DNA from: Cinnamomum chago
Taxonomy: Eukaryota; Streptophyta; Magnoliopsida; Laurales; Lauraceae
DNA length: 64,000 nucleotides
Direction: 5' to 3'
Assembly: GCA_038049695.1 (NCBI GenBank)
Contig: CP142454.1
Coordinates: forward strand, 91,626,001-91,690,000
The position numbers and the translations under genes are program-made. This document shows, piece by piece, positions 31,502-43,065 of this stretch. The notes under the pieces are model-generated. The model had not been told where the DNA came from. It ran no database searches and saw nothing but the letters and a program-made list of their open reading frames with translations. Position 1 is the stretch's first letter. Every line of letters starts with the position of its first letter.

Positions 31502-32054
31502 CTTCAATAAGACGATATGCAAACTGTTAAAGAAAATGGTCTCTAAAACAAAAGAGATTGGCACGAACGATTGCCAGAAGCGCTATGGGCCTATCGTACC
31601 ACGGTTCGAGGAGCAACTCAATTCACACCTTTCTCACTCGTATATGGCTGTGAAGCTGTTCTACCACTCGAAATTCAAATCCCTTCACTCCGAATTGCGT
31701 TAGCTAGGCATGAATGAAGAAGGGAACGTGAAATTACAGCTAGGAGAATTGGAATCTCTTGACGAAGAAAGGCTCATCGCTCGTCAAAACATAGAGATCT
31801 ACCAATCTAGAATGGCAAATGCGTTTCATAAAAAAGTACATCAAAGGGTCTTTAAAAGGGTAGATTTGGTCCTCGTTGTTAAAAGACCAATGATCATCAC
31901 TCATAAATCAAAAGGGAAGTTTACAGAAAAATGGGAGGGACCATTTGTTATCGATTCTGTCTACTCTAATGGCTCTTACAGTTTAATTAATCAAGATGGT
32001 GATTGATGCCTTATGCCCTTCAATGGAAAATTTCTTAAGAAGTATTATCCATGA
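31502..32054 (+). pseudogene. Tat copy A: integrase C-terminal part
   Basis: Continues copy A after element D with CNK-type text (NKTICKLLKKMVS in copy C), [23 protein letters not shown] and a C-terminal open frame from 31710 (FTEKWEGPFVIDSVYSNGSYSL). One TGA at about 32003 breaks it. It ends KKYYP-stop at 32054 or shortly before, as in copy C. Confidence 0.82.
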
Positions 32055-32059
32055 AAACA

Positions 32060-32330
32060 TGTCCTCTTATCATCTTCGATTTTTGATATGATGCCTCGAG
32101 TCATAGAAGTCTCGATATAATGCCTTGAAAACGGAAAAGTTTGGACCTCGACACCAAGCCTCGGAATATTTAAAAGTTCCGATATCATGCCTCGAAGTTC
32201 ATGATATGTCAAACTTTGATATCAAGCCTCAGAACATTTAATGTTTTGATACCAAAACTGAAATTTTGCAACATGTTGTTAAGTCTCACAACCTCAAAAG
32301 TTTTGACACTATGCCTCGGAGATCGAAACT
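32060..32330 (+). repeat. Degenerate short tandem repeats after the Tat A polyprotein
   Basis: Units of about 25-45 bases built on GAT-ATC and GCCTCGA (for example GATATGATGCCTCGAG, GATATCATGCCTCGAAG). The same array is downstream of copy C at 54290-54570. Confidence 0.75.
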
Positions 32331-32558
32331 CCAAATTTAACATTTCAATATGTCATGTGAGCCTTGACTGTGGCTTTTGAAGTTATGCTGCCAAATAAAA
32401 AAAAGGAAAAAAAAGGACACACTTTAAGCTCGATCTAGCTTGTCTCAATCTGTCTAATTGGTATGAAAAGAAATTCCTATGCTTGTGTAACTCAGTCAAC
32501 ATGCATGTTCAATTCACAACAATCGTTCAAACCAAGTCATAAAGTCAATTTGAGAAAT

Positions 32559-32873
32559 TTAGATAGAAATCCCACTGCCAAGCTCAAACTTGTGTGGATA
32601 AAGTCTGAGCAAAACTAAGATGACATGTATACCTTGTTTTTGGCATATGCAAAGGGGGATTTGAAATGGATGAGCCCAAAGAGAGAGCCCATATGGAAAA
32701 ATTGTGACGCGATGGGTTCGAGGCACGCCTACTCCGGAAAACTCCTCATCAGCGATCCTCGAAGGGGGAATTTGTTGGAAGATAAAATATATATATTCAT
32801 CACCATCAATACTTGGACCATATCCAGCGTGATCTTGATCAAGTGGGACTAAATCAATCGGACCTATCCCCAA
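32559..32873 (-). other. Antisense open frame in the Tat LTR region, left copy
   Basis: 104 codons antisense to the element (GPIDLVPLDQDHAGYGPSID ... RIADEEFSGVGVPRTHRVT). The right copy (53791-54105) has the same frame over the first two thirds and then a frameshift. Tat elements elsewhere are known to carry extra antisense ORFs; whether this is one is an inference. Confidence 0.35.
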
Positions 32874-34159
32874 CCCAATGATTTGTGACCGCTACATGGC
32901 ATGGAATTGTACCCTGATGTATTTGGTGGCTCCTATCAAAATCTCTTAAATTTACGAGGGAGATTAACACGATTAATATAGGTTCAAGCCAGCCATATCA
33001 AGTCCAATGAAGCCCAAGTTAAATTTTCGGGCCTAAACAACATGACCAGTTTTGGTTGATTCAGGGACAAGTCAATTTCTGACCCAGGCCATATAACCGA
33101 CCTTGGTTGATTCAAGTCCAAGCTAATTTTTTGGGCCTAAAAATACATGACCAATTTGTGTTGAATCAGGCTCAAATCAATTTCTGACCCAGGCCATGTG
33201 ACCAATCTTTGTTGATGATGGTCCAGGCCTGAGCCATATGAATTAATCCATGCGAATTTGTGGCCAATCCATGCTAATTTCTGGCCTGAGCCATATGAAT
33301 TAATTCATGCCAATTTATGGTCAATCCATGCCAATTTCTAGCCTGGGCCAAATGAATTAGTCCATACAGCCAATTTTGATTGAATAGCGGAGGGTCATTT
33401 CTGGCCTAAGTATGTGACCAATCTTGGTCTAAGCCAAAGCTAAATTCTGGCCTAGGCCTGACCCAAGATAAAATCGACAATCTATGAGACATGAAATCCA
33501 CTGTCCCAGGACCTGTTTAGATGGGCCTAAACCCAGCGATGCATTGGGCTCACTTATGTATTGACATGCCTAAATCTATTTAGCCATTGGGTTCTTTCCC
33601 AAATTAAGAACTGGCCACCTGTTTATGTGAGTCACACCCCATGTTATACCCAATGACTGGGAGTGGATCTCTAGCCAATTAATTTTCCATGACCCATCAG
33701 ACTCTCTCAGATCTATGTGGTATTGTGTTGGGACCAATTAATACAAGGCTAAGCTGATTTTTTTTATGACCATGTCGTCCAGGTTTAACCCAATTTTTGG
33801 TGACCATGTCATCAAATCCATGTGACCAAATTTGATAGACTATGGGCAGGCTATTATTTTAGTCACGTTACCAAAAATTGTATGAACATCAGTCATGTGA
33901 TGGGAGCCAGATCTTTTGCAAACATGTGCTTAAATGACATGTGGAGTCTAAGAGGAATACCCATTCTTTAGAAGAAAATACCACCACCTCATGTTGAAAA
34001 TGTCACCCACTCATGAGATGAAGGCAAACGATCATAAGAAATGGCAAGGTAGTTTGTTAGAGGAGGACAAGTAGTGTTCATCCACTCTAAGCTAGAGAAA
34101 ATGGGTAGGAAATGGAGAACGTGGGGCAGCAATTGCCTTGGAGATGGCTCCAAGAAGCC

Positions 34160-34168
34160 TATAAAAGG
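34160..34168 (+). promoter_or_regulatory. Tat LTR TATA box, left copy
   Basis: TATAAAAGG, conserved at 52494-52502 (minus) in the other LTR. It lies about 840 bases before the LTR end. Confidence 0.75.
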
Positions 34169-35004
34169 CCACTACCTGATGCAAGAAAAGGGAGGAAAAA
34201 AAAACAAAAGACAAGGAAGAACTCTGCAGAATTTGATATAAAAAAAAAAGAAAGAGAGAAATACGTTGCCATTTTCCGACGACGCGCTGCCGGAATTATC
34301 AAGCGGGGAGATCATTCCTGAAGAGAAGATTTGAAGCAGGTTAAGGACTAGGATCATGCCTCCATCAAGTGATGGAGCATGATTTCCTAGTTTTGAGCCA
34401 AATCCCTACATTTTTTTATTGTTTATTTGCATTTCATGTAGAGTGAGAAAACGAGGTTGCATGTGTAGAACCTCTTTTTGAGTCTACATTTCATGATTTT
34501 TTTTCTCTAAATTTTATTGCTTGTAGATAATGTGGCATTGTAAATTCCTTTTCAAGAATACAAAAACAAAAAGAAGAATGAATTGATATCTTTATCAGTG
34601 AATATTCTTCTCAAGTTATTTATTTATTTTTGTTTTTTTATAGTAATCCATAAGTCATTCAGGTAAGGGCCGTCATCATCCATTATAAGAAAATGAGTGT
34701 GCACAACATACTTAGCTTCTTGAGGATGTGACTTCTGTTTGACTCCCACCTATTGAAAATATGCTTTGAATCAGCACAAATTATTTCATCCTCAAAAACC
34801 CATTCAGACAAGTATCTCTATATGTTCCAAAATATGATTGGGGGAATAGTTTGTCAGATTTACTGATTTAAAATTTCATGAGCATTTTATTAAGTAACAG
34901 TTTCTATTTATAATTAATTCACATACCATCCTGCATCTAATGAGCATATTGGGTTCTACAAATCCATTGAACTTTCATAAAAATTTCTGCCCATACAGAA
35001 TTTT

Positions 35005-35022
35005 TGGCACACCCGGTGGGAC
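35005..35022 (+). promoter_or_regulatory. Tat primer binding site, left copy
   Basis: TGGCACACCCGGTGGGAC, seven bases after the LTR end. It resembles the TGGCACGCCCGGTGGGAC-type sites of Tat elements. The tRNA is not assigned here. Confidence 0.7.
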
Positions 35023-35097
35023 AACAACTCACTGTTTATTTCTTCTTTTCAGGTTGCATAACATAAAGTATCTCAAGTTTGTCATCAAGTTTCATCA

Positions 35098-35880
35098 ATG
35101 GCAACCAAGCTTGTCGTCACCTTTGCTGATACCAAGTACAAGGCCTACTTAGAGGTCAAAGTCCAAGCAAGAAACTCCGTGCAAATGATCAAGACCCATG
35201 TAAGGACTACAAAGAGAAGGTTTGAAGAGTTGTAAGGAGAAAATGCAGTTTTGGAAAATCAAAACTTTGCTTTCTCCAAAACTCATGAAGTGTCAAAAGA
35301 AGGAAAAGTTCCTCATTTTCAAGTTGATCAGCTAGCTAATGGTCAGCAAGTTCACAAAGGGTTAGAAATCTACCAAGTTCCAATGGACATGCAATCAAGG
35401 GACGTCCAACCATGGAGCTGATTGTCAGTTAGCTAACTCTATCCAAACTCCATCAACATATCAATTTCAAAATAAAGTATGTTTGAATGGATCCAAGTTT
35501 AATCAATCCATTAAATTCCAATCAAATATAAAATGTCAAATGAAAAATGACGAAGATAATTTTGTAGTCCCATGCACCCACACCTGCCCCACCAGAGCGG
35601 TACGGTTTACGGGTCATGGACGCTCAAAAATGAAACAAAAGACCCGTGTATCTAGCACTTACCCCACCAAAGTGGTAAGAAAGACTAGAACTTGGGATGA
35701 TGTTACCAGGTCCTGTCCTAGTGCTTACCCCTCCAAAGTGGCTAAGCCTGGCTGGACGCAACGGCCTAGGAAGACTTCAGTGTGGGACCGAGTGTCTGTA
35801 CCCATTGAAAATGCTTGCGAGCCTCTCACCTTGCTTAAGGGAAAGAATGTGATAATGGGTGAAACGGCCACTCAGCGCCC
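35098..35880 (+). pseudogene. Tat 5' ORF (ORF1/gag leader) fragment, plus strand
   Basis: ATG at 35098 (MATKLVVTFADTKYKAYLE), a stop TAA near 35235, and the later open stretch from 35483 (CTHTCPTRAVRFTGHGRSK, KPGWTQRPRKTSVWD). It matches 50639-51553 on the minus strand with roughly 6 percent differences over a 240-base stretch compared by eye. It stops dead at 35880, where minus-strand copy B begins. The rest of this plus-strand element is missing. Confidence 0.8.
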
Positions 35881-36662
35881 AAATTTAGGAGCCCTCCTTC
35901 TTATGCTTGTTCGTCCTTTTGGGTAATCTGGTAAAATTCCGAACTGCACATTATCAATAAATGGGTCACGCCGATCTCCAATCGCCAGTTCACATACAGA
36001 AAGTCTACTTGATTTGACTAATTGGCATTCGGCAATGGCTTCATGTGTATCTAATGGTGGCAAGATCCTTCCTTCACAAACCAATACTTTATGGACTTCT
36101 CCTTCATGAAGGGCCATCGAGGCTGCTAGACTTGCTAATGCATCTGCACTTGCATTATGGCTTCACGAGATATGTTCAATATTACAATAAATGAACTTGT
36201 TCGTCAATTGTTGAGCTATCTTATGATAGGGGCAAATGTCAGGTTTCTTAACTTCATATTGATCATTCACTTGATTTACAATGAGTTTTGAATCTCCACG
36301 TATTTCCAAATGTCGAATTTGTGCCTCATGAGCTATTTCCATTCCCATAAAAAGGGCCTGATATTCTGCAATATTATTAGAACAAGATTTGATTAGTGAG
36401 AAGGAATAAGGGATCATATATCCATCAGGGGTTACAAAGACAACTCCTACCCCAGATATCTTTTCTCCGCTTCCATTCGTCCTACTAGCACCATCAAAAT
36501 ACATTTCCCAAGCTTCTTGTTTTGAGGTCTGAAAGGTCTCAATGTAAAAGACTGGTTCATCTGGAAAAGCATCCCTTAGCTCGGAATCCGGTGGTAACGG
36601 ATGCACGGCCAAGAAATCTGCTAATGCTTGACCTTTTGTTAATCTTGCACTCAAAAGATCCC
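35881..36662 (-). pseudogene. Tat copy B: second RNase H and start of integrase linker
   Basis: MYFDGASRTNGSGEKISGVG and RHLEIRGDSKLIVNQ, with the shared TGA at 36163-36165. Downstream (lower coordinates) the frame runs to RTSIRRRAPKF and ends at the junction with plus-strand ORF1 at 35880/35881. The integrase is absent. It differs from copy A at 9 of 236 bases compared by eye over 35881-36117. Confidence 0.88.
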
Positions 36663-37815
36663 GCCTTTGTTACTAAGGTCTTTAATAGGTTTACACGAGA
36701 GACAAGATAAATTGTTTGTGATAGTAGGTAGTGCCCTAATTTCTGAATTGCAAACATTAGCGCAGGGCATTCTTTCTCTATCGGTGGATATCGATGTTTT
36801 GCTCCTACCATCACCCTACTTAAGTAGTAAAGTGCCACCTCATGCCCTTGGTTATTCTTTTGTGCCAGCATTGCCCCCAAGGAGTGATCAAGGGCTCGCG
36901 TATACAAAATGAATGGTCTCCCTTGCACTGGAGTAGCTAAAACAGGAGGCCTAGTAAGATATTTCTTGATATCTTCTTAGGCTTCATCACATGCCTGATC
37001 CCATGCAAAATTCACTCCTTTCCTCATTAGAAGTGAGAATGGCCGACATCTTCTAGATAAATTGGAAATGAACCTTCGAATATAGGCCAATTGACCTTAG
37101 AGTCCTTTCAACTCTTTTAGATTTCTTGGAGGTTTCATTTCTAACATGGCTTTTATCTTGATTGGATCAAGCTTGATTCCATCTTTGCAAACAATAAACC
37201 TTAAGAATTTTCCCGAAGAAACACCAAAAAAGCATTTCAATGGGTTCATGCTGAGTTTATACCGTCGAAGTCTTTCAAAGACTTCCCTGAGGTCTTTGAG
37301 GTGATCTTCCTTTCATTTTCTTTTAACAACAAGATCATCTACATAACACTCCACCTTTTTATGTTGCATATCTTTAAAGATTTTCATCATTTCCTTTGAT
37401 AAGTAGCCCCTGCATTTTTTAAACGAAAAGGCATCACGGTGTAACAATAGATTCCAAATGGTGTTCGAAATGCAGTGTGCTTCTGGTCAATAGGATGCAT
37501 TTTGATTTGGTTATATCCTGAGAAACCGTCCATGAAAGACATCCTTTCGTAACCAAAAGTATTATCAATCATGATTTCTGCGATGGATAAAGAGAATTCA
37601 TCCTTAGGACAAGCCTCATTTAAATTTCTAAAATCAATACAGATTCTAATCTGGCCATTTTTCTTTGTAACTAGAACGATGTTGGCTAACCAATCAGGAT
37701 GTTGTTCCTCCCTAATGAAGCCAACATCTTTTATCTTTTGAACCTCTTTTGCGATTTTATCCATTATGAATGGTCGGAATCTTCTTTGAGCTAGCTTGTT
37801 TAATGGGTTTAACAT
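36663..37815 (-). pseudogene. Tat copy B: reverse transcriptase and first RNase H
   Basis: The reverse transcriptase N-half is open at 37387-37815 (KKNGQIRICIDFRNLNEACPK, AFRTPFGIYCYTVMPF). The region of the catalytic YVDD lies just below it in a disrupted frame, and the RNase H side (PFILYTRALDHSLGAMLAQ) is open at 36557-36928. Several stops and shifts lie between. The AGCT duplication is at 37789-37796. Confidence 0.85.
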
Positions 37816-38844
37816 CTTTTCTTGAACTTAACCTATGCATTGCAATTCCTAGATCAGGGTCAGGCATTTCAGAATAAGACCATGCAAAAACATTTTTAAA
37901 TTCATTCAAAAGACAAGTATACTCCGAAATTTCGTCTTTATTCAATTCTGCATTTACAAAGATTGGACGGGGATCACTTTCTGTTCCCACATTAATTTGT
38001 TTAACCTTATCCTCCGTGGGGGACTTGGTTTTACATCTTCTGTTTCTTTTTCCAGTTCAAAGTACATTTCTTCATTTTCATCTACATCCGCACCTGAAAT
38101 GGAAATGCAATTAATTGAAAATACAACCCAACTCGATGAACTAATTTTGAAGTTCTAGTCTTTTTCTTCTAGTTCATGGGAGGGTGTTAAGAGCTTGTTG
38201 CAGTAACGATGATTGGCTGTTGTTGTTGATACCGGACAATATCCTAGACCATATGGGATGAATATAACATTCCATGATTTTTCCACGATCTTACATGCAT
38301 CTCCTATGGAACTGGAATGCCACGACCCCGGTTCAGTCCTTGCCGGCTGGTAACATCATAACATATCCTTCGCATTATCAATTTAGGCTTATAGCTATAC
38401 ATAGAGAAATCTGGGGTCCCTTCCATAGGAAACTCTCCAACAATCATCTATGAAGGGTACGATACTCTATAAAACATGATAGGTGGCCGATATTTCACGG
38501 GCACAACAAATATTGCTCCTTTTAGTTCTTCTGGAGGCCTCGGAAGATATATCATCGGGATAGGGAGTTTAACAGAGTCGATAAGTGACTTTTTCCCTCT
38601 ACCTTCATCTTCTCCCACAAACGATATTACGCCGACTGAGACTCTTTTTGATCTGGAACTTGGAACCTCTACTAGGCTTTTCTTAATGAAAGTTATCTCT
38701 TCAACCTTTGGACGAATGCTAATCTTGGAGCATTCAGGTGCTTTTGTGGCAACGTTAGTAGAGGATTCACCATTTGTTATCTCAACACCTTCGAGTAGTT
38801 TTACGGGTAGAGGTATAGATAACTTGAAATTATTCTTTTTGTTT
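37757..38844 (-). pseudogene. Tat copy B: linker between protease and reverse transcriptase
   Basis: Includes NKDEISEYTCLLNEFKNVF (37757-37990), the acidic DVDENEE segment and a decayed G-patch region. It has the five-C deletion shared with copy A (near 38018-38022). Confidence 0.65.
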
Positions 38845-39399
38845 TTAGATTTTTTTTACAAAAAATGCTTCCGATGTGCTTTCATTTGCATCACCGTTAG
38901 GTTCTGACGAGTAAAATCTAGGATCCACACAATATGCTTCCATTCCTTTGAAGGGTTTCTTTTCAGCAAAGACTCGAGGTACTTCTGAATTTTTATCAAT
39001 GTATTTGATACACTGATGTAACGTCAAAGGGACTACATAGTTTTCATGAATCCATGGCCTTCCAAGGAGCAAATTGTAGGAAGTTTTGGCGTCAATGGCG
39101 TAGACCACGATCTGAGATTTCATGTCTCCAATCTGACATGGAATAACTATCCTACCAATAGCCTTTTGTGTTTCTCCATTGTATGCTGATATGCTGAATT
39201 TTGTATATATGAGCTTGCTAGTTGGGATTGCCAAATATTTTAAGGCCCGTAGTGGCACGGGGTTAATTGCTGATCCAGGGTCAATTTGTACTCTTGGTAA
39301 TTCAACTTCATTGTTATATCCTGTGAAGTATAATGGCCGATTGTGCTTTACATCCCCGAGTAACATGTCATCCTTCGTGAAGCTAATTGTAGCAGCCAT
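38845..39399 (-). pseudogene. Tat copy B: aspartic protease region
   Basis: 184 open codons: MAATISFTKDDMLLGDVKHN, VQIDPGSAINPVPLRALKY, and LLLGRPWIHENYV. This is the best-preserved protease of the three copies. It is part of a polyprotein broken on both sides. Confidence 0.8.
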
Positions 39400-40260
39400 G
39401 GCTGCTCTTAAATTGAAACATTCTTTACATTTTGCCTTTTGCTTTACTTGTACTTGTTGGACATGAGATGCATATTGGTCTGGGTTGATGAGAGTTGCTA
39501 CAACAGCTTTTCAAATGTCTGGAGACAGCCTCCACATGTCATGCATGCTTATACGTGCGGGGATGCGTTCTAGTTGTTCAAGCAAATCAAATCTAAAGGG
39601 CTCCTGAAGACTAGGCAGACCACCATTCTCGACATTTCTTTCTGTAGGCTTTGTAGCCTTGTCTTGGTTAATAATTGCATCATAATTTTTATGGTAATCT
39701 ATCCCAGAGCGAGTCCCTTTGCCTACCTCCTATACCTCAGGAAAACATAAGGAAATCTCTTCGCTATCTGCTATTGCAGTTTCCAAAGATTCGGAGGATG
39801 TCAAATTGGATGTTGATGAACTCTCTGCTTAGTCTTCATCTTCATTTTTCTCTTCATCAGAAGTTTCATGGTCGATCCCAAGCATATTATATGGCCAATA
39901 TAATCCTCCGACATCCTCATCCGCATCCCATGGGCTATCATTATCCCATGTTAAGGCTTCAATTTCTTGGGGGGTCCTGGGTCCTCTTGCAAAATACCAT
40001 GGAATTGGGTCTAAAGCATTGAGGGGCCCAACTGGTCTAGGCATGTGGCTAATAGCATGAATGATCTTTTTTTCTTTGATTTCTCTTCTAGCCGCATCAT
40101 CATGTGCCCAGATTTCATCTTCCTCCGACACATATTCGTATGATCTTATGTTTTCTCTATTGGATGAGTAAAAGATCCACACATCAGAGTCTGAATCTGA
40201 ACCATCGGGATCATACCCATCAAGTGCGAGAGAATCATCACCTACATCTGAGGACTTGTC
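39400..40260 (-). pseudogene. Tat copy B: acidic region, cut by F2
   Basis: Matches copies A and C. TAA (39829-39831) and TAG (39730-39732) are at the same codons as in copy A. It is interrupted at 40260 by F2 and resumes at 47816. Confidence 0.78.
40256..40260. repeat. Target site duplication TTGTC, left of F2
   Basis: Matches 47811-47815. The uninterrupted site GAGGACTTGTCCACTTCG is in copy C at about 63408-63425. Confidence 0.95.
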
Positions 40261-40514
40261 TGTAAGTCCATGGGGATCCGAACCCTAGAGGGGGGGTGAA
40301 TAGGGTGAGCTTCTTTTATGACCAATTTTAACAATTTTAACTTCTTTAAAACAAACTAGTCACAAGTGATGATTATCAAACAATATGCGGAAGCTAATAT
40401 AAACAATCACCACAAAGCAAGCACCATCACACAAGGATTTATAGTGGTTCGGCCTCAATGCCTACATCCACTACCGGCTTGTGATCCAACACCCCACCGG
40501 ATTTCCACTATTTA

Positions 40515-40648
40515 TGCTTTTCAATAGGCTAAGCAATAACCTTTACAATATGCTTTCCAAGGCTAAGCAATAACCTTACAATGATGTTTTTCAAGGCTTA
40601 ACATCAACCTATCCATTATGCTTTTATAGGCTAAGCAATAACCTCTTC
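40515..40648 (-). repeat. Leader tandem repeats of the F2 3' LTR
   Basis: About four units of roughly 34 bases with GGCTAAGCAATAACC, homologous to the F1 array. A second copy is at 45846-45979. Confidence 0.8.
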
Positions 40649-41914
40649 AACCACATGGTTGGTTATCTCACTAAGTTGTGTCTTTAATACACTAGATGGA
40701 GATTCATTTTAGCTCATTACATTTGCCTCTAAAATAGGCGGATATGGAAGTGAATAACAACTACACACTCACACTATGGATGCAAAGATGAAAACAAATG
40801 AAGTGTGTGTGTGTGATCCTCAATCATTTAGAAAATGAAAGCTCATAAATGTAAGCCTAAGGCTTTTGAAAGTTTTAGCTCAAAAACATTTATGATTGAG
40901 GAAGTAATGCAATCACATGTTAAAAGTAACAACTTGTTAATGATATCAAAGTTACACAAGTTGTATGAAATGGATTAGCTCTAAACATGTGATGCATAGG
41001 GATGTCAATCAAATCATCAATGATGCTCAAAACATAAAAATAGATTCGATTGAAAAGAGGGGACAAATCATATGTAATTATAAGGACAACTTGAAAAAGA
41101 TTTACCAATCAAAGTAAGGCAAGTTGTGAAACATTAAAACAATAATACACATATGATTTGTAATGATGTTGGATCCAAAACATAAGATACATTTGAGAGA
41201 GATTTTCTTATGATGGAAAAACAACAACCAATGATTCAACAAAGTATATGAATCATGTTACATATTTCATTAACATGATCTACTTAGATTTACCAAAGAT
41301 AAAGTACTACTTTGATGAATCAATGGTGATGTATCCAAAACAATAGATCTATTCAAAATATAACACATGCTAAGGATACAACAAATCATAGATTAACATG
41401 TTACAAAGATTTACCAATGATAAAACAAAACATGAAAACATATGATTTGTAAAGAAGTTGAATCCAAAACATAAGTTATTTTTGAGAGAGATGTTCTTAT
41501 GATGGAAAACAACAACCAAAGATTCAACCAAGTATATGGATCATGTTACATATGATTTACCAAGTTTCTTTCATTAACATGATCTACTTTGATTTACCAA
41601 TTCAAGTACTACTTGGATTGAATCATGTGGTGTTGTATCCAAAACAATAAATCAACTCAAAACATAACACATGTTAAGGACACAACACAAACATAGTTTA
41701 ACATGCTAGAAATGATTTACCAAGAATAAAACAAAAGCATGCAAACATATGATTAAGGAAGGAAGAGCCTACTTGGTGGTTTAACTTCATTAATCCAAGC
41801 TTTAGCTTTCCTAATCTTCCCCTTCATCCCTTGGTTCTTTTCCCTTTTGATATGCCTCAAATCCTCTCAAGGAGGGGCTAAAAATTCCCAACTTTTGGTA
41901 AGGGAAAGAACTCA

Positions 41915-42087
41915 TTTTATAGCCAAAAAGGTCCAACGGCTATATCCTCGGTCGACCGGCACACAGGCCTCGGTCGACCGGGAAGGCACAACGGTCAGAT
42001 TTCTGACCGTTGGAGGTTTCAGTGCAAAAATGCAGTTTTTACCTCCAGTTGTCTCGGTCGACCGAGACCTGTGTCTCGGTCGACCGG
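41915..42087 (-). promoter_or_regulatory. F2 3' LTR core promoter with palindrome cluster
   Basis: Minus-strand TATAAAA is at 41921-41915. Upstream are GTCGAC-centred motifs at 41946-41959, 41968-41981, 42051-42068 (an 18-base perfect palindrome) and 42073-42087, and the 24-base dyad (11-base arms, TT centre) at 41989-42012. The same order and spacing occur in F1. Confidence 0.72.
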
Positions 42088-42479
42088 CGACACTGCCGGG
42101 ACTCCCCCCTATTTGCAAAAAATGCAACTTTTGCATATTTGAAGGTTTTTCTTTGGGGGACCTTTTGGCCACTAAATCAAGCTTGGAAAACATGTTTTAA
42201 GGATTCTAAAGGTTTTTAAAACATGCCATAAAAAGCCTAAAAAGTTTCAAAACTTTTTAAAACAAGGCTTGCTTGATTTCTTTGAAAACTCTTTTCTAAA
42301 TCAAATGCATCCAAGATTGAAACCAAAACATGCATAAATCAATACTTTTACAAAACTAAAAAGTAATGCATGAATAAAACAAGATTTCAAGTTTATTTAA
42401 AACCAATGCAAGTGTGTAAATCAAATGATGCTAGAATGATAATGCAACCATCAAATTGCAATCTACAAAATTCCTAACA

Positions 42480-43065
42480 ATCTCCCCCTTTGCAATTTGA
42501 TGGCAAACACACTCACCACTGAATAAACACACTTAGTCTTCAGCTCCCCCTCAGCTGGACAAGGCTTGAAATCTTCTTGGATGCTTCTTCTCATAGCTTG
42601 GGCTCTTGGGCTTCAATCTTCATGATGCTTGGAGCTTGATCAACCTTCAAGCTTTCTTTCTTCTTTCTTTCTTTATCCAAGCATCTTCTTTAGCTTCCAA
42701 GCTTTCTTTCTTCTATTTGCTCTCCCCCTTTGACCATGCCTCTTTCTCCCTTTGGCAAGGTATGCATTCTCTCCCTTTTGTAGAAGATCATACACAACTC
42801 TCCCCTTAGGAAGCTTGGACATTCTCTTCACCCTTTTGAGAACTTGCATAATTTCTCCCCCTTTGCCATTAAATTGCAAAGGTACCTACACACATGAAAC
42901 AAAGAAAATACCTTTAGTAGCACCTGTTAACAAATGAAATCGAAAATGAAATACATAACAGGCTATCATGTGAGGTAGTAGTCTCTAAGGGCTCAAAGGC
43001 AATCCTAGGGTCAATTTGATCAAAACTAATACTTCCTATGAAGGTTTACACTCCCCCTCAATCCA
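42480..43065 (-). promoter_or_regulatory. F2 polypurine tract and repeated extra tracts
   Basis: The primary tract is at 42481-42493. Further CTCCCCCTTTG or CTCCCCCTCA cores occur near 42545, 42722, 42855 and 43051. Confidence 0.82.

Larger units (their letters stand above)
32419..34997 (+). repeat. Tat LTR following copy A (left boundary approximate)
   Basis: Closely matches 51654-54230 on the other strand. The right end TACA at 34994-34997 is followed by a primer-site-like TGGCACACCCGG. The left end is unresolved. Polypurine-like tracts occur at 32396-32418 and at 32649-32661, and no second LTR of the same element is available to fix it. A TATA box is at 34160-34168. Degenerate repeats containing GGCCTGGGTCAGAAATT-like text fill 33000-33480. 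Confidence 0.7.
40261..42479 (-). repeat. F2 3' LTR
   Basis: 2219 bp from TGTAAGTCCATGG to TTCCTAACA. It is about 500 bp longer than the F1 LTR, mostly in a stretch with repeated ACATGATCTACTT and AAACATAA-like text (41150-41700). Confidence 0.95.

Noticed and set aside
34112-34321. Small ORF MENVGQQLPWRW... in the Tat LTR, also at 52320-52550
   Set aside because: The two copies diverge in frame after about 50 residues and the ORF overlaps the TATA box; conservation follows the DNA, not the protein.
41847-42200. 117-codon ORF repeated at 47178-47531
   Set aside because: It spans the LTR promoter and palindromes and is duplicated only because the LTRs are identical.
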